Origin: Panax quinquefolius
Taxonomy: Eukaryota; Streptophyta; Magnoliopsida; Apiales; Araliaceae
Length of the DNA stretch: 64,000 nucleotides
Reading direction: 5' to 3'
NCBI GenBank assembly: GCA_020205615.1
Contig: CM035168.1
Location: forward strand, 5,274,237 to 5,338,236
In this document: positions 20,322-33,254 of the stretch, one piece after another
How positions within the stretch are numbered: the first letter of the stretch is position 1
Layout: each line of letters opens with the position of its first letter
Program-made: the position numbers and the translations under genes
The notes under the pieces: generated by a model
What the model was told of the DNA's origin: nothing
What the model saw: only the letters and a program-made list of their open reading frames with translations
Databases searched by the model: none

Positions 20322-21502
20322 AACAAACGCCTCCTCCCTTACTACTGGGTTTGAATTTTCTCGGGATGGCCTTTGGTGCCTCCATCCTAGTTAATTTGTC
20401 TTGATGGAAACGACAAAATCGAGCTAAGTGACCTTCTCTTCCACAATTATAACATGCTTTGACTGGCATGACGCAGCTTTGATCGATGTGTCCCTCTCCT
20501 CCGCATTTGAAGCATATGATAGGTGGTCTTTCTCCTTCCTTAACAATGGGTCTTGGTCGACGCGTCTTTCCATCATTGTTGAATCTCCTTTTCTTGAAAT
20601 GTCCATTCTTATTGTTTTGGCCCCGATTACCACCGAAGTGGTTACCATATCCGCCCGTTGATTCCTCCACGCTTGTTGTCACCGCTTCGATGACTACTCT
20701 CTCATTTGATATTAAAATTTTGCTTACCGCTTCTCTTTTTAGTTGTGTTGACTCATTATCGCGTTCCACTAATCGAGCCCTATTTACAACATCTGAATAC
20801 AAACACGGTTTATGAGAAATAAGATGTTGACGTATCTCCCGCTTCAAACCTCTTAAAAACATTCGCGCCATTCTCTTTCATTATCCACCAGTGTGGGGAC
20901 GAAACCGTGATAACTCCGCAAAATTTTGCCTCGTATCATGCGACACACGGTCATATTGTTTTGTTCCAACTTGATAAATTCCACCTCCTTCATGTGGCGA
21001 ATACTTTCGTGAAAGTATTTGTCGTTGAATGACTCTGGAACTTCTTCCAAGATATCTTGATCTGAAGAAGTTGAGTACGTTTTTGGAATTCCCACCAAGA
21101 ATCCGCCTCTCCGCAACATAAAGGCGTGAAGGAACCTTTTGCTCCTGAGCATCCCAAGACATCAAATATCTTGGTAATCTTCTTTATCCATGCTTCCGCC
21201 GTAAGTGGTTTTGGCTCACCCTTAAACTCCGGTGGTCCCAGCCTTGAATTGTTTAGCGGTGACCGCCCGAGAGTTTTCCGTGTTTCCACCTACGTTTTGG
21301 GCGAGTCGCTCTCCTTGGCTTTGTTGCATAAATTGCATAAAAGCCTCCGAACATTTGATCATTCATCATTTGGTCGGTGTTGTTGTTTGCATGAGGATTG
21401 TCGCCTCGATGCACATTATCCTCGATTATTGATATGTGGTGAATCAACGATCGCTTGCGCTCCATTGCTATTCTCAACATTCTCGGATGTCATTTTCGAC
21501 AT
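20290..21502 (-). pseudogene. Gag of element 2, with two CCHC zinc knuckles
   Basis: From a possible ATG at 21500-21502, capsid-type sequence is spread over shifted frames: WIKKITKIFDVLGC and PPEFKGEPKPLTAEAW near 21130-21240, and FLRGLKREIRQHLI near 20830-20865. Then come two zinc knuckles, CFKCGGEGHIDQSC and CYNCGREGHLARFC, at about 20410-20520 in an Arg/Lys-rich context. Gag forms the particle and binds the RNA. Frameshifts near 21100-21170 and 20870 break it. Confidence 0.8.
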
Positions 21503-21661
21503 CGCCACAAAACAAAAGGTTAATTGACATGTAACAAATTATCCCTATCTTCCGACCAACCAATAAAATAAAGACATAAACTTAGGTAGGTCATACTAAC
21601 AAGGTATTCCCGCTCTCCCTCCTAGTACTATTCTCACATCTTAGCCAGGGATCATATCCCT

Positions 21662-21675
21662 AAGCTCGATATACT
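21662..21675 (-). promoter_or_regulatory. Primer binding site of element 2 (altered)
   Basis: Same position as in elements 1 and 3, but the + strand reads AAGCTCGATATACTAACC instead of AAGCTCGATACCAACC, so the tRNA match is spoiled by a small change. Confidence 0.5.
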
Positions 21676-21678
21676 AAC

Positions 21679-22293
21679 CGTGACGCCCCCAAAATTAGGT
21701 ATACATCACCCATCTTGGGTCGCCACTTACATGGTACAAATTTAAATACAACTTACTAACATAATCGTAGGTAATAATATCGACATAAACCGTGAGTTTA
21801 AATACAAATATCGCTCTACTAGATATTATACAAACTCAAACAAAAAGTCCTCATTACAGATTATTATCACACTATTTTACGAATAGTGAGGACTACTAAT
21901 GCTATCTTCGGGACCATCACTGCTTTCCCCGACTCGTCCCAAATTATATTCTCATTTCACAAGAGAACGGTGAAAGGAAAGAAAGGGTGAGCTCAACTAG
22001 CCCAAGAAGAAATATTATGACTAAGATAATGCGTAATAAATTATCAATAGTCTTCAACAATGTTAAACCGATAAAATACAATAGACAACCGGTTTAATCT
22101 GCAATGAATATCTAATCCATTAAAAGAGTCAAGTAGAAAATAAAGTCTACTATCTTTTAGGTTTTAAAAGGTTTTTCATCATCATTATATAGTTTGAGAC
22201 TCACTTTAATAAATATTCCACATCATCGAATCCCCACACTTCTGACCCAAGGATATTCTTTAGTATCACGACCACAATTATTCATGCACTTCG
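21679..22293 (-). repeat. Element 2, right LTR (5' LTR), first part
   Basis: Starts CGTGACGCCCCC next to the PBS and matches the left LTR up to ATTCATGCACTTCG, where element 3 is inserted. The last five bases (CTTCG, 22289-22293) are the left target duplication of element 3. Confidence 0.88.
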
Positions 22294-23279
22294 TGTGGCG
22301 CCCCCAAAATAGGTCCATTCCATCCAACCCATTCGAAGTCGCCAAATACATAGTACGTAAATAACTACAACTTTATTATTACAACATATAAACTTTGAGT
22401 TTAAATACGATATTGCCATCTGTTTAGACAATATCCACACGCAAATAAATCCCCATCATAATTATTGATTCATTATTTTACAAAAATGGTGAGGACTACT
22501 AAACAACTCTCTCTAGAACCTTCTTCATTCCATACCCCACTAGTACTCGCTATATTCTCGCCTCCTGAGAAAAATGGAACAAAAGGAAAAGGGTGAGCTC
22601 AACTAGCTCAGTAAAGAATATTATGACTAAGATAATATACAACAAATTATCGTTAGTCTTCAACAGGGAAAAATCTGATAGAATACAATAGACAACAAGT
22701 TTCAGATCAATATTCGCAATGAAATAATAATTCATAGAAGAGTTACGTAGAGAATGAAATCTACTATAATCTATGAATTTAATACCCATCATCAATATTT
22801 TATCCCCGTAACATCAATCAATATACATCTGAATCAAATATTCATCTTTGCACTACTGAGCCAAAGATATTCATCGATTAGTCATGTTCATTTAAACACT
22901 GCTCATCTTTGCACTACTGGGCCAAAGATATTAATTAATCGGTCATGTTCATCTCAACACTGCTCATCTTCACTACTACAGCCAAAGATATTCTTCGAAA
23001 TCATTCATCTTTGCACTACAGGCCCAAAGATATTCAATAATATCATCATTTAAGATCGAAGATGATGAAAATATTTTTAAAGAAACGAATCCAAAGTGAA
23101 CAAAATGACAAGGATTAAGGATTAAGGATTCGTACTTTGTTTTATCCACGTCCAAAAATACCTCAAAAATAATCATAGTGGTGTAAAATTCAAGAATGAT
23201 CAAAACATGGATACAATCGAAGTTAGTATCCGAATAGATGTTTTGGACGAAAAAAGAAGAAATTTTATTTTTCTATGAA

Positions 23280-23500
23280 TAAAGTCGTCAGATACGTGAA
23301 TAGTCTCAGTATCGTGAATAAAGGTAGATATCGTGAATAGTAACTCTACACCAAAAGATAGAAATTCCACAAAAAAACATCTTCACGCTTCATGAATAGT
23401 ACTCGTGAATAGTAACTCGTGAATAAGTAACTCATGAATAGAACTCGTGAATAAGAACTCATGAATAGTAACTCGTGAATAAGAACTCATGAATAGTAAC
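23280..23500 (+). repeat. GTGAATAGT/CATGAATAG repeat array, element 3 left LTR
   Basis: A run of short units such as TACGTGAATAGT, ACTCGTGAATAA and ACTCATGAATAG, more than ten copies with 13-14 bp spacing. The right LTR has the equivalent array at 30250-30460. Confidence 0.75.
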
Positions 23501-23775
23501 CCCACATGAAAAAGTTCCAAATTTGATAAAAACTTCAGATCAACATTTCAATTATAATGATATTGAAGAAATAATATCATTACGAAAAAAAATAATATCC
23601 CTTACCTCGAAAGATCAAGACTTCTAAATTTGAAACACCTGACATATAGGCTATGACTTGGACTTGCACCCTCTAGCAATACTCAAAGTATAATCAAAAT
23701 ACTCACAAGAATAAGCTCGATAATATAGAGAGAAAAACTTCGGTTTCGGTGTGATTTTCAATTCTAACCTAAGAC

Positions 23776-23784
23776 CTATTTATA
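23776..23784 (-). promoter_or_regulatory. TATA box of element 3 left LTR
   Basis: TATAAATAG on the minus strand, at the position conserved among the related LTRs. Confidence 0.5.
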
Positions 23785-25125
23785 GAAATTGCTTAGAACA
23801 CCAAAGCGAAAATTTAATAAATTAATAATATAATTATATTATTTTCTACACATGTCTAGAATCTGATTTCAGCCATCAAACACATGCCACCTTCTAGAAA
23901 AAATAAGAAAAAAACGTTTTTCTAATTTTAAATATTTTAAACTTCCAAAAATCAATTATTTTGAGTTTCGAACTTCAATAATTCATAATAAATAGCCCTT
24001 TCATCAGAAAATTCGAATCTCATGAGTTTTTATAGGAAATTCAATTCTCTACAACTTTGCAGAAGAAAGTTTTTCCAAATTCCAATCAGAAATTGACCAA
24101 ATCCACAAACGGGCAATTTTACAGTATAATCAAATTTCACCAATAAATGGGGTCCACCGACATGTTTAACATGTTTTAAACATTTATTGCAAAAAAATAC
24201 TCTTCCTCCTCAGATACTCATATATCCCACATTCGTTGTAAAAATATCACCGTTAATATATTATTAAAATAATATATTTAAATGAATTATTTTATCGTAA
24301 AAAGATAAAATATTAATTTTCAACAATTGTCATTTTAAAATTTTCTCCATCTATATCCACATAAAATCAATATTTTCCTCATCATATAAATCAATAATTA
24401 ATTATTCACAAATAATATTACGTAATCACAATATCGACAACCGTGCGCTTCCTGTGAAAGAGGGCTTTCCAATAAGAATTTCTTCTTCTTGGCGCCGCAA
24501 TTAGGTGACCAAACCTCTCCTTAGATGAACTTTCTAGACATTGCCAATAATGTTATCTAATAATATTATTCAGATAATATGAATTATTGCTTCGATAATG
24601 AAAGATACCGTGTAATGACAATTATCAAAACAACAAAGAATATAAAATATCAACGCAAAGAAATATTAACTCAATAAAATATCGAATAAGAATTATCAGT
24701 AACCATTATTGAGTAGTGCCTTCTTACGTAAGAATCAATAATTGGTGCAATACCAAGTGCTACTGCTCAACAACGCCAGACAGTGTGTTTTTAACCACCG
24801 GGTATTCCAACAAATAATCTGTAATAACTACGCCGCTTATTTAAAAACAACTTATATTTGTCGCTTTTTCATCCAATCGCTTTTCAGTTATGGGGCCCAC
24901 ACATGGTCATGGCACTGGGTCGCATTTAATATTCCCAACAAAGATTTAATATTCCACGACCAAACGAATATTCCCCGACAACAATGAATATTTAATAACC
25001 ACTTGCTTATTTTGAAATATTTGCGTATTTAACCCTTAACTATCCACATTAATCAAATCAACCCTTACTATTTCAAAATAATAAATAAAGGAAATTCCTT
25101 TTATTTAAAAATTTTGGGTCTTACA

Positions 25126-25139
25126 ACCTCCCTCCTTAT
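25126..25139 (-). promoter_or_regulatory. Polypurine tract of element 3
   Basis: The minus strand reads ATAAGGAGGGAGGT directly before the 3' LTR start TGTAAGACCC. Confidence 0.65.
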
Positions 25140-25194
25140 GAAATTTCGTCCTCGAAATTGACGTGACGTACTGGTGTTTCAAAAGGTGAGGATA

Positions 25195-25380
25195 CCTCGC
25201 TTTCATTTCCGCTTCCAATTCCTGTGTCATTTCCTCTATAGCATGATTCTTCCACAAAACTTTAACTTGTGGTATAACCTTTCATGCGTAGGGGACATGC
25301 TTCTTCCTATCCAAAATCTTGGACAGTACCTCCTCATACGTTAAGTCTTCTATTATCTCGTCCTGGTTCTAACTCAATAA
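25195..25380 (-). pseudogene. Chromodomain relic of element 3
   Basis: By eye this is the same module as 16926-17112 of element 2: minus-strand pieces encode a KILDRKKHV-like strand and VIPQVKVLWKNH followed by EEMTQELE. A frame break separates the two halves near 25290. It supports membership of the same chromovirus group. Confidence 0.65.
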
Positions 25381-26400
25381 CGTGGTTCGGTCTTTCACAT
25401 ATTTACTTAAGTACGGATATGTGAAACACATTATGAACACGAGACATACTCGGAGGTAACGCAAGTCTATAGGCTACATTTCCTACTCGGTCAAGAATTT
25501 GAAATGGACCAATAAATCGTGGATTTAGCTTTCCTCTCTTCCCAAATCTTGTAACTCCTTCCATGGAGCAACTCGCAATAATACATGATCCCCTACATTA
25601 AATTCCACGTCCTTTCGATGAAGATCCGCATAACTCTTTTGTCGATCTTGTGCCGCTTTGTATCGTTGTCGAATCATTTGGATCTTTTCGGTGAGTCATA
25701 CGTCATTAACTCGGGTCCCAACAATGTTGCTTCACCCACCTCATCCCAACATATTGGAGAACGACATTTTCGTCCATATAATGCTTCGAATGGAACCATG
25801 CCTATATTTGTTTAATAACTATTGTTGTATGAGAATTCCACCAATGGCAAGTACTTATCCCAACTTCCTTTGAAATCTAGGACACAAAGTTTTAATATAT
25901 CTTCAAGAGTTTGAGTAGTCCTTTCTGATTGCCCATCCGTTTGAGGATGGTATGCCAAACTGAATCGTAAATTCGTGCCCATAGCTTTTTGCAAGCTAAC
26001 CCAAAATCATGAAGTGAATCTTGGGTCACGATCTAAAACTATGGATACTGGCATGCCATGCAATCTCATAATCTCATTTACGTATATACGAGAAAGACGT
26101 TCAAGGAATAAGTCTCGATGTCGGTAAGAAATGAGCGAGACTTGGTTAATCTATCAACAATAACTCAAATAGCATTGATGCCTTGAGAAACCGTAGGAAG
26201 ACCCGTAACGAAATCCATAGTAATGTGTTCCCACTTCCATTCCTAATCTCAAGTGGTTGCAACGGACCCTTAGGTACAAGATGCTCCGCCTTTTACACAT
26301 TGGCAAGTTAAACACATCGAGATAAACTTTGCAATCTCTCTCTCATATTGTTCCACCAAAATGTATGTCAAGATCACGATACATTTTAGTACTTCCAGAT
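25380..26400 (-). pseudogene. Integrase relic of element 3
   Basis: The clearest part is 25812-25994, with [20 protein letters not shown] (last acidic residue of the DDE core) and the VEFSYNNSY motif. Upstream (to about 26400) and downstream pieces align with element 2 in alternating frames. It is not translatable as one protein. Confidence 0.7.
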
Positions 26401-26639
26401 GGATTGCAAATGGCGTATTGTGTGCCTCCATCATAATCTTGTACTTCAAATCGAGTCGTTAGGAACACAAAGTCTAGAGTGGACTCAAGTATTCCTTCTT
26501 CATCAATTCTCGCGCTTAGAATTGCTCCTTCTTATACTTTCTTCTTCATATGCATCATTCTCAAGATTGGGTGGCTTGAAAGCAACCTTAACTTTTTCTA
26601 TTAAAGTTAGCTCTACGTATACTTGACATCATCGCACTC

Positions 26640-26890
26640 GTTCCGCGTATATGATCTTCTACTCAACGCGTCGGCTATCACGCTCGCTTTTCCAAGATGG
26701 TATGGTTAGAATATGTGCGAAATGAGTCCTCTTGAGCTCTTGGAAAATCTTCTCGCATTCCTCGCTCCATACGAATTTTGTATCTTTTCGAGTCACTAAG
26801 TTAGCGAATAGCGATTCAAGAAAATCCTTCCACGAATCTCCGATAATAACCAACTAAGCTAGAAAGCTACGATTTCGATTCTCGACTTAG
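26640..26890 (-). pseudogene. RNase H/RT connection relic of element 3
   Basis: A short remnant with TRKDTKFVWSEECEKIFQELKR, corresponding to 18850-18960 of element 2. Compared with element 2 about 340 bp of RNase H on one side and about 600 bp of RT on the other are absent, so no polymerase can be made. Confidence 0.65.
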
Positions 26891-26892
26891 GT

Positions 26893-27034
26893 TGCTCTCA
26901 ACCGTGACTCATATCCCAATCTTGGATAAGACGTCACAATGACACCTATCGCTTTTACTATCGCATCGAATATGACGCCCCCTACAGAGAGTTCGGCTTT
27001 GAATTCCAAAGGAAGTCACAAGATAAAGGCTCAG
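26893..27034. repeat. Leader-like segment inside element 3 pol
   Basis: The text begins TCAACCGTGACTCATATCCC and includes TTGGATAAGACGTCACAATGACACC, AGAGAGTTCGGCTT and AGGCTCAGTACCAA. It resembles the untranslated leader beside the PBS (29085-29245) and the inserted segment of element 1 (7858-8016). It lies exactly where RT sequence is missing. Confidence 0.5.
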
Positions 27035-27249
27035 TACCAAATTTATAGTTGAATTTTTAACTCACGAAGTTCAATAGAGCCATTCGATATGAGATTTTAG
27101 AAATGAATTTTGTACCGGGTTCAAAGTCGATACAAAATTTAATATCGCTTTGGGAGTAAGCCAAGAAATTCTTCAGAAATACGTCGGGAAAAAATCAATA
27201 ACAACAGAATATTATTCAAATCGACGTGTCTTTATTCAAATCCATAACA

Positions 27250-27700
27250 TGGACTAAGAAAATTTGACATCCGTAATAAACGAATGACTTCATGGCTTGA
27301 TATGAAAATGTTTGACTACAATGGTTTGATTGCTTGAATTCAATAACAAAGTTGCTTAGGAATATGAAAACTAACAACCTTACGAAAATAATCAATTTCG
27401 GCGTGATGAGTAGTTAACCTTAAAATCACATCAAAACAAATATCTCTATAGAAATAAGGTTAACGTGTAATGTGATAGTGCCAACTGAATCAAGCAAGAT
27501 TTATAAACAAAGTGGATGTGATGAAAGTTTCTCCTAACGGAGTTTCCACAGATAGTCAAAGTCTAATTTCTCCTGAGTCAAGTTTAAACGTTGAGCGCAA
27601 GTAAGAGATAAAAGAATGGGTAGAACCGATATCTAGTAAGGTATATACTTCGCAAGAATTTATAATTAACTAACCTGCTAACTTCGTTCGGGTTCCTTGC
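27250..27700 (-). pseudogene. Protease relic of element 3
   Basis: Alignable by eye with 20010-20321 of element 2 (for example the CAAGTCAGAGTCTAATTTCTCC-like and CGGAGTTTCCACAGAT blocks on the + strand), but stops and frameshifts leave no open frame of useful length. Confidence 0.5.
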
Positions 27701-28960
27701 ATTTTTGATTGATTACCACGACAAACGCTTCTTCCAAGAACCGCTTGACTTTGACTTTTCTCGGACATCCTTTTGAGTCACCATTCCCGCTTAGACTGGT
27801 TTTCGATATCGCATAATCTCGAGCGATATGTCCTTCTTTTCCACAATTATAGCATACCTTAAACTGTTGTGGGCGGTTTGAATGATATGTCCCTCTTTCC
27901 CATTTTGTAACCTATGACCGGTGGTCGCTTCTCCTCCTTAAAACTAGTTGCTTCATCATACCGACGCCTTCACATGGTCGTTGTTGAATCTCCTCTTTTA
28001 AAATCTCCTCCCGACTCGCTTCTTCTATTTTCATGGCCACGATTACCACCAGAGTGGTTACCGCTTTGTCTGTATTCTTCTTTCTCCGTGGTTATCGTTA
28101 TTCGATGGCTCGCTATCTTGAGATGATCCTCGGTTATGGTCCCTCATTGAACGTACTTCGTTATCTCGCTTCTAACAACTGAGCCCCGCTGACAACATCT
28201 CAATAGAGAGAAAATTTATGAGAAATGAGATATTGACGTATATGTCGGGTTTCAAACCTCTCGAAACATCCGCGTCATACGCCTCATTCTCCACCAAATG
28301 AGGTGCGAACCTCGATAACTCCGCGAACTTCGCCTCGTCTTCGGGACACCGCCATGTTATTCTCGCTTCTAGTCTAATAAACTCCACTTCCTTCATATAT
28401 GATGAATACTTTCGTGGAAGTACTTGTCATTGAACTGCTTCAAACGTCTCCCATGACATCTTTGAGTGCACCGGATGGGAACGCTTCACGATTCCCACCA
28501 ATGTCTTCGCCGCCACGAACATAAAGGCGGCGAATGGAACTTTCTGTTCCTCCGCATCATCCCAAGACATCGAATATCTTGGTAATTTGTTTGACCCACG
28601 CCTCTCGCTTTAATCGGATCCGGCTTTCCCCGATTACTCGTGGTTCCAACTCTTTGAATCGCAGTTGTGACCACCCGTGAATTGCTATCATTTCCTCCTC
28701 AGATTTTGAACACGAGTCTCCTCGTCTGCGATTTTGCATGAACTCGCAAAAAACTTCTAAACATCCCCTCATTCCTCATCTCGCTTTCGGTGGTGTTGTT
28801 CACAGGAGGAACATTGCCCGACTTGTTGACGCTTCTCCTCGTTGGTGAGTACAGCATCTCCACGGTCTCATTTACTCCAATCATTAATATTCTCACGACA
28901 TTCTCAAATCACCGCATAAAATAAGGGTTAATTAAGGAAATCAATATATCACATAATATC
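27700..28960 (-). pseudogene. Gag relic of element 3
   Basis: Several short frames: 28699-28896 and 28557-28772 (REAWVKQITKIFDVLG, homologous to WIKKITKIFDVLG of element 2), 28172-28396 (capsid part), and zinc-knuckle remnants near 27830-27920. The order matches element 2 gag, with frequent frame breaks. Confidence 0.6.
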
Positions 28961-29071
28961 CCTATATACTTGACCAACTAACAAATAAGCTTAGGTAGGA
29001 CACACTAGCGAAGGATTTACTCGCCTCCCTTCCTAGTTCTATTCCCCGATCTCCGCCAGAGATCATATCCT

Positions 29072-29252
29072 AAGCTCGATACCAAATGTAACTCGGACAC
29101 CAAATTGTGTCAAGACCTCACATTGATACCTATCGGTTTGCCACCGCAGAATCAGGCGTCCCCTACGAGAGAGTCCGGCTTCTATGCATCCCCCATCAAC
29201 AGAAAGTCACCAACGAGAGGCTCGGGGCTCTTTACTTATAGCTCGATACCAA
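29072..29252 (-). promoter_or_regulatory. Duplicated PBS and leader of element 3
   Basis: The PBS text GCTCGATACCA occurs twice: at 29074-29084, followed by AATGTAACTCGG, and at 29242-29252 next to the LTR edge. Between them is a leader-like sequence (CAAGACCTCACATTGATACC ... GGCTCGGGGCTCTTTACTTA). Elements 1 and 2 have one PBS each. The LTR-adjacent copy is the likely functional one. Confidence 0.55.
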
Positions 29253-30249
29253 CCGTGACACCCCAAAATAGGTCCTTTCCATCCAACCCATTCGAGTCGC
29301 CAAATACACGGTACGTAAATAACTACAACTTTATTATTACAACATATAAACTTTGAGTTTAAATACGAGATATTGCCATCTGTATAATATCCACACGCAA
29401 ATAAATCCCCATCATAATTATTGATTCATTATTTTACAAAAATGGTGAGGACTACTAAACAACTCTCTCTAGAACCTTCATTCCATACCCAGACTCGTAC
29501 TTCGCTATATTCTCGCCTCCCGAGAAAAATGGAACAAAAGGAAAAGGGTGAGCTCAACTAGCTCAAGAAGAAAGAATATTATGACTAAGATAATATACAA
29601 CAAATTATCGTTAGTCTTCAACAGGAAAAATCTGATGTAATACAATAGACAACAAGTTTTGAGATCAATATTCGCAATGAAATAATAATTCATAGTAAGA
29701 GTTACGTGAGAGAATGAAATCTACTATAATCTATGAATTTAATAAATCCATCATCAATATTTTATCCTCGTAACATCAATCAATATACATCTCGAATCAA
29801 ATATTCATCTTTGCACTACAGTGCCAAAGATATTCATCAATTAATCATGTTCATTTAAACACTGCTCATCTTTGCACTCACAGCCAAAGATATTAATTAA
29901 TCCCACGTGTTCATCTCTCAACACTGCTCATCTTTGCACTACAGCCCAAAGATATTCTTCAGAATCATTCATCTTTGCACTACAGCCCAAAGATATTCAA
30001 TAATATCATCATTTAAGATCAAGATGATGAAAATATTTTTAAAGAAACGAATCCAAAGAAACAAAATGACAAGGATTAAGGATTAAGGATTCGTAGATTT
30101 TGTTTTATCCACGTCCAAAAATACCTCAAAAATAATCATAGTGGTGTAAAATTCAAGAATGATCAAAACATGGATACAATCGAGTTAGTATCCGTAATAG
30201 ATGTTTTGGACGAAAAGAAGAAATTTTATTTTTCTATTGAATAAGACTG

Positions 30250-30460
30250 ATCAGATACGTGAATAAAGTCAGATATCGTGAATAGTGGCCGTATACGTGA
30301 ATAGTAACTCTCGACACCAAAAGATAGAAATTCCACAAAAACATCTTCACGCTTCATGAATAGTACTTCGTGAATAAGAACTTCATGAATAAGAACTCGT
30401 GAATAATAACTCATGAATAGTAACTCGTGAATAAGAACCCATGAATAGTAACCCCGACAT
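30250..30460 (+). repeat. GTGAATAGT/CATGAATAG repeat array, element 3 right LTR
   Basis: The counterpart of 23280-23500 with slightly different unit order and one or two units more or less. Confidence 0.75.
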
Positions 30461-30730
30461 GAAAAAGTTCCAAATTTGATAAAAACTTCAGATCAACATT
30501 TCAAAGATAATGATATTGAAGAAATAATATCATTACTGAAAAAAAATAATATCCCTTACCTCGAAAGATCGGTGATTTAAATTTGAAACACCTGATATAA
30601 AGCTATGACTTGGACTTGCACCGCTCTAGCAATACTCAAAGTATAATCAAAATACTCACAAGAATACGCCGATAATATAGAGAGAAAAACTTCAGCTTTA
30701 CGGTGTGATTTTCAATTCTAACCTAAGACC

Positions 30731-30739
30731 CTATTTATA
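30731..30739 (-). promoter_or_regulatory. TATA box of element 3 right LTR
   Basis: TATAAATAG on the minus strand in the 5' LTR, followed in element orientation by a short AT-rich leader. Confidence 0.5.
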
Positions 30740-33123
30740 GGAAATTGCTAGAACACCAAAGCAGAAAATTTAATAAATTAATAATATAATTATATTATTT
30801 TCTACACATGTCTAGAATCTGATTTCAGCCATCAAACACATGCCACCTTCTAGAAAAAATAAGAAAAACGTTTTTCTAATTTTAAATATTTTAAACTTCC
30901 AAAAATCAATTATTTTGAGTTTCAAACTTCAATAATTCATAATAAATAGCCCTTTCATCAGAAAATTCGAATCTCATGAGTTTTTATAGGAAATTCAATT
31001 CTCTACAACTTTGCAGAAGAAAGTTTTTCCAAATTCCAATCGAAATTGACCGAAATCCACAAACGGGCAATTTTACAGTATAATCAAATTTCAATCGAAT
31101 AAATGGGGTCCACCGACATGTTTAACATGTTTTAAACATTTATTGCAACAAAAATACTCTTCCTCCTCGTATACTCATATATCCCACATTCGTTGTAAAA
31201 TATCACCGTTAATATATTATTAAAATAATATATTTAAATGAATTATTTTATCGTAAAAAGATAAAATATTAATTTTCAACAATTGTCATTTTAAAAATTT
31301 TCTCCATCTATATCCACATAAAATCAATATTTTCCTCATCATATAAATCAATAATTAATTATTCACAAATAATATTACGTAATCACAATATTGACAACCG
31401 CGCGGTTCCTGGAAAGAGGGGCTTTCCAATAAGAATTTCTTCTTCATCAAGCCAATTAGGTGACCAAACCTCTCCTTAGATGTAACTTTCTAGACATTGC
31501 CAATAATGTTATCTAATAATATTATTCGAGATAATATGAATTATTGCTTCGATAATGAAAGATACCGTAATGACAATTATCAAAACAACAAAGAATATAA
31601 AATATCAACGCAAAGAAATATTAACTCAATAAAATATCAATGAGCAGTAATTACGTAACCATTATTGAGTAGTGCCTTCTTTCACGTAAGAATCAATAAT
31701 TGGTGCAATACCAAGTGCTACTTGCTCAACAACGTGTATTAGTGTGTTTTAACCACCGGGTATTCCAACAAGATTAATCTGTAATAACTACGCCGCTTAT
31801 TTAAAAAACAACTTATATTTGTGCTTTCTTCATCCAATCGCTTTCACATGGGGCCCACACACATCATTTTACCCGTCGCATTTAATATTCCCCGACGATG
31901 ATTAATATTCCACGACCAAACGAATATTCCCCGACAACAATGAATATTTTATAACCACTTGCTTATTTTGAAATATTTGCGTATTTAACCCTTAACTATC
32001 CACATTAATCAAATCAACCCTTACTATTTCAAAATAATAAATAAAGGAAATTCCTTTTTATTTAAAAAATTTCGGGGTCTTACACTACGGGCCAAGAATA
32101 TTTGTGTATTCATTAATGGTCATGATCATGCCAACAACTGTCCACCAATGCACTACGGCCACTGAGGATTTTTATCACATCATTTGTAACATTACTGGTG
32201 ATTACATAATCAATAGTCTCTCATCATAATCATACCAAGTCCATCTATGCACTTCTGAGCCACACGAGATGACTTTCAATATAATATAAACATGAGGATG
32301 ATGACAATGATATAAGAATTCAATAAAACAAGTTCAAGAATTATTTTATCCACGAATTATTAACGTCCAAATTAGTAAAATTCAAGAATGATCGGAAGAA
32401 TATTTCCATGAAAAGATATCTTTGGATGAAACGCAAATATCGAGGATATTCTACTAATTTCATGGAGTATAGAAGTCAAAGTTTTAACCAACCGGGTATA
32501 ATAAAGAATGGAATAACAAAAGAAATCACCATGCATGCGATAGATCAAGCCTTGCATACGAGTTATTCCAATGTAATAATAAAGAACGGAACCAGTCGGT
32601 GAAATTCACACCGGCTGGATGTTCCAATGTAATAATAAAGATGGAACCGGATCCTGTGTAAAACACACGATAGATAGGATATTCCAACAGAATAATAAAG
32701 ACGGAACCCGGTCCTGTAAAACACACGATGTGATGTTCCAACAGAATAATAAAGATTTTAACCGGTCCTAATTGTAAAACACATGATGTGGATGTTCCAA
32801 TGTAATAATAATAAAGATTTTAAACCAGTCCTGTAAAACACACGATGTGATGTTCCAATGAGAATAATAGAAGAATGTCACCAAGTATAGGGTAAACCAC
32901 TTATACTGAGTTATTCCAATGTAATAATAAGTAATGAAATAACAACAATGCTTCTCTTCATGAATAAGAAAGAATAACACACCCTTACATTTGGTAGGAG
33001 ATTGAATCTCGCAAAGCGGTGTAATAACAAAATATACTCTTCTTTCTTTCTCTTATTCTTTCTATACTTTCTCTCTACATAAGCTTGAATGAATTAAATG
33101 AAAAATAATGAAGCCCTGAGCCT

Positions 33124-33132
33124 CTATTTATA
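33124..33132 (-). promoter_or_regulatory. TATA box of element 2 right LTR
   Basis: TATAAATAG on the minus strand in the 5' LTR, the expected promoter for the genomic transcript running left through the element 3 insertion. Confidence 0.55.
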
Positions 33133-33254
33133 GAAGATTTCTAAACAAAGACCGCTTAGTGTGAAAAGGCAAGTGTGACGACGACTAATGATGTGAAAAG
33201 AAAAGTGGTTCGACGCACTGTAATGTGAAACGACAAGTGGTTCGACGTCTGGTA

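Larger units (their letters stand above)
22294..25125 (-). repeat. Element 3, left LTR (3' LTR)
   Basis: Matches 29254-32084 from end to end. Features in it include several copies of a TCTTTGCACTAC...CCAAAGATATTC unit (22845-23035), the GTGAATAGT/CATGAATAG array (23280-23500) and the TATA box. It ends TTTTGGGTCTTACA. Confidence 0.9.
22294..32084 (-). mobile_element. Element 3: Tekay-like Ty3/gypsy inserted in the LTR of element 2
   Basis: A 9.8-kb insertion with nearly matching 5-bp target duplications (CTTCG 22289-22293, CTACG 32085-32089). The LTRs of 2.83 kb start TGTGGCGCCCCC / TGACACCCC and end GGGTCTTACA. Internal relics of chromodomain, integrase, RNase H/RT, protease and gag read leftward, but RT and much of RNase H are deleted and a leader-like segment sits in pol. 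It is younger than element 2, into which it jumped. The family is related to elements 1 and 2 but its LTR differs for most of its length. Confidence 0.92.
29254..32084 (-). repeat. Element 3, right LTR (5' LTR)
   Basis: The mate of the left LTR. The inner edge is CGTGACACCCCAAAATAGG beside the PBS; the outer edge is CGGGGTCTTACA before CTACG. Differences from the left LTR are mostly short and clustered. Confidence 0.9.

Noticed and set aside
20428..20815. Plus-strand frames over the gag zinc knuckles of element 2
   Set aside because: Mirror images of the minus-strand gag, which has recognisable CCHC knuckles.
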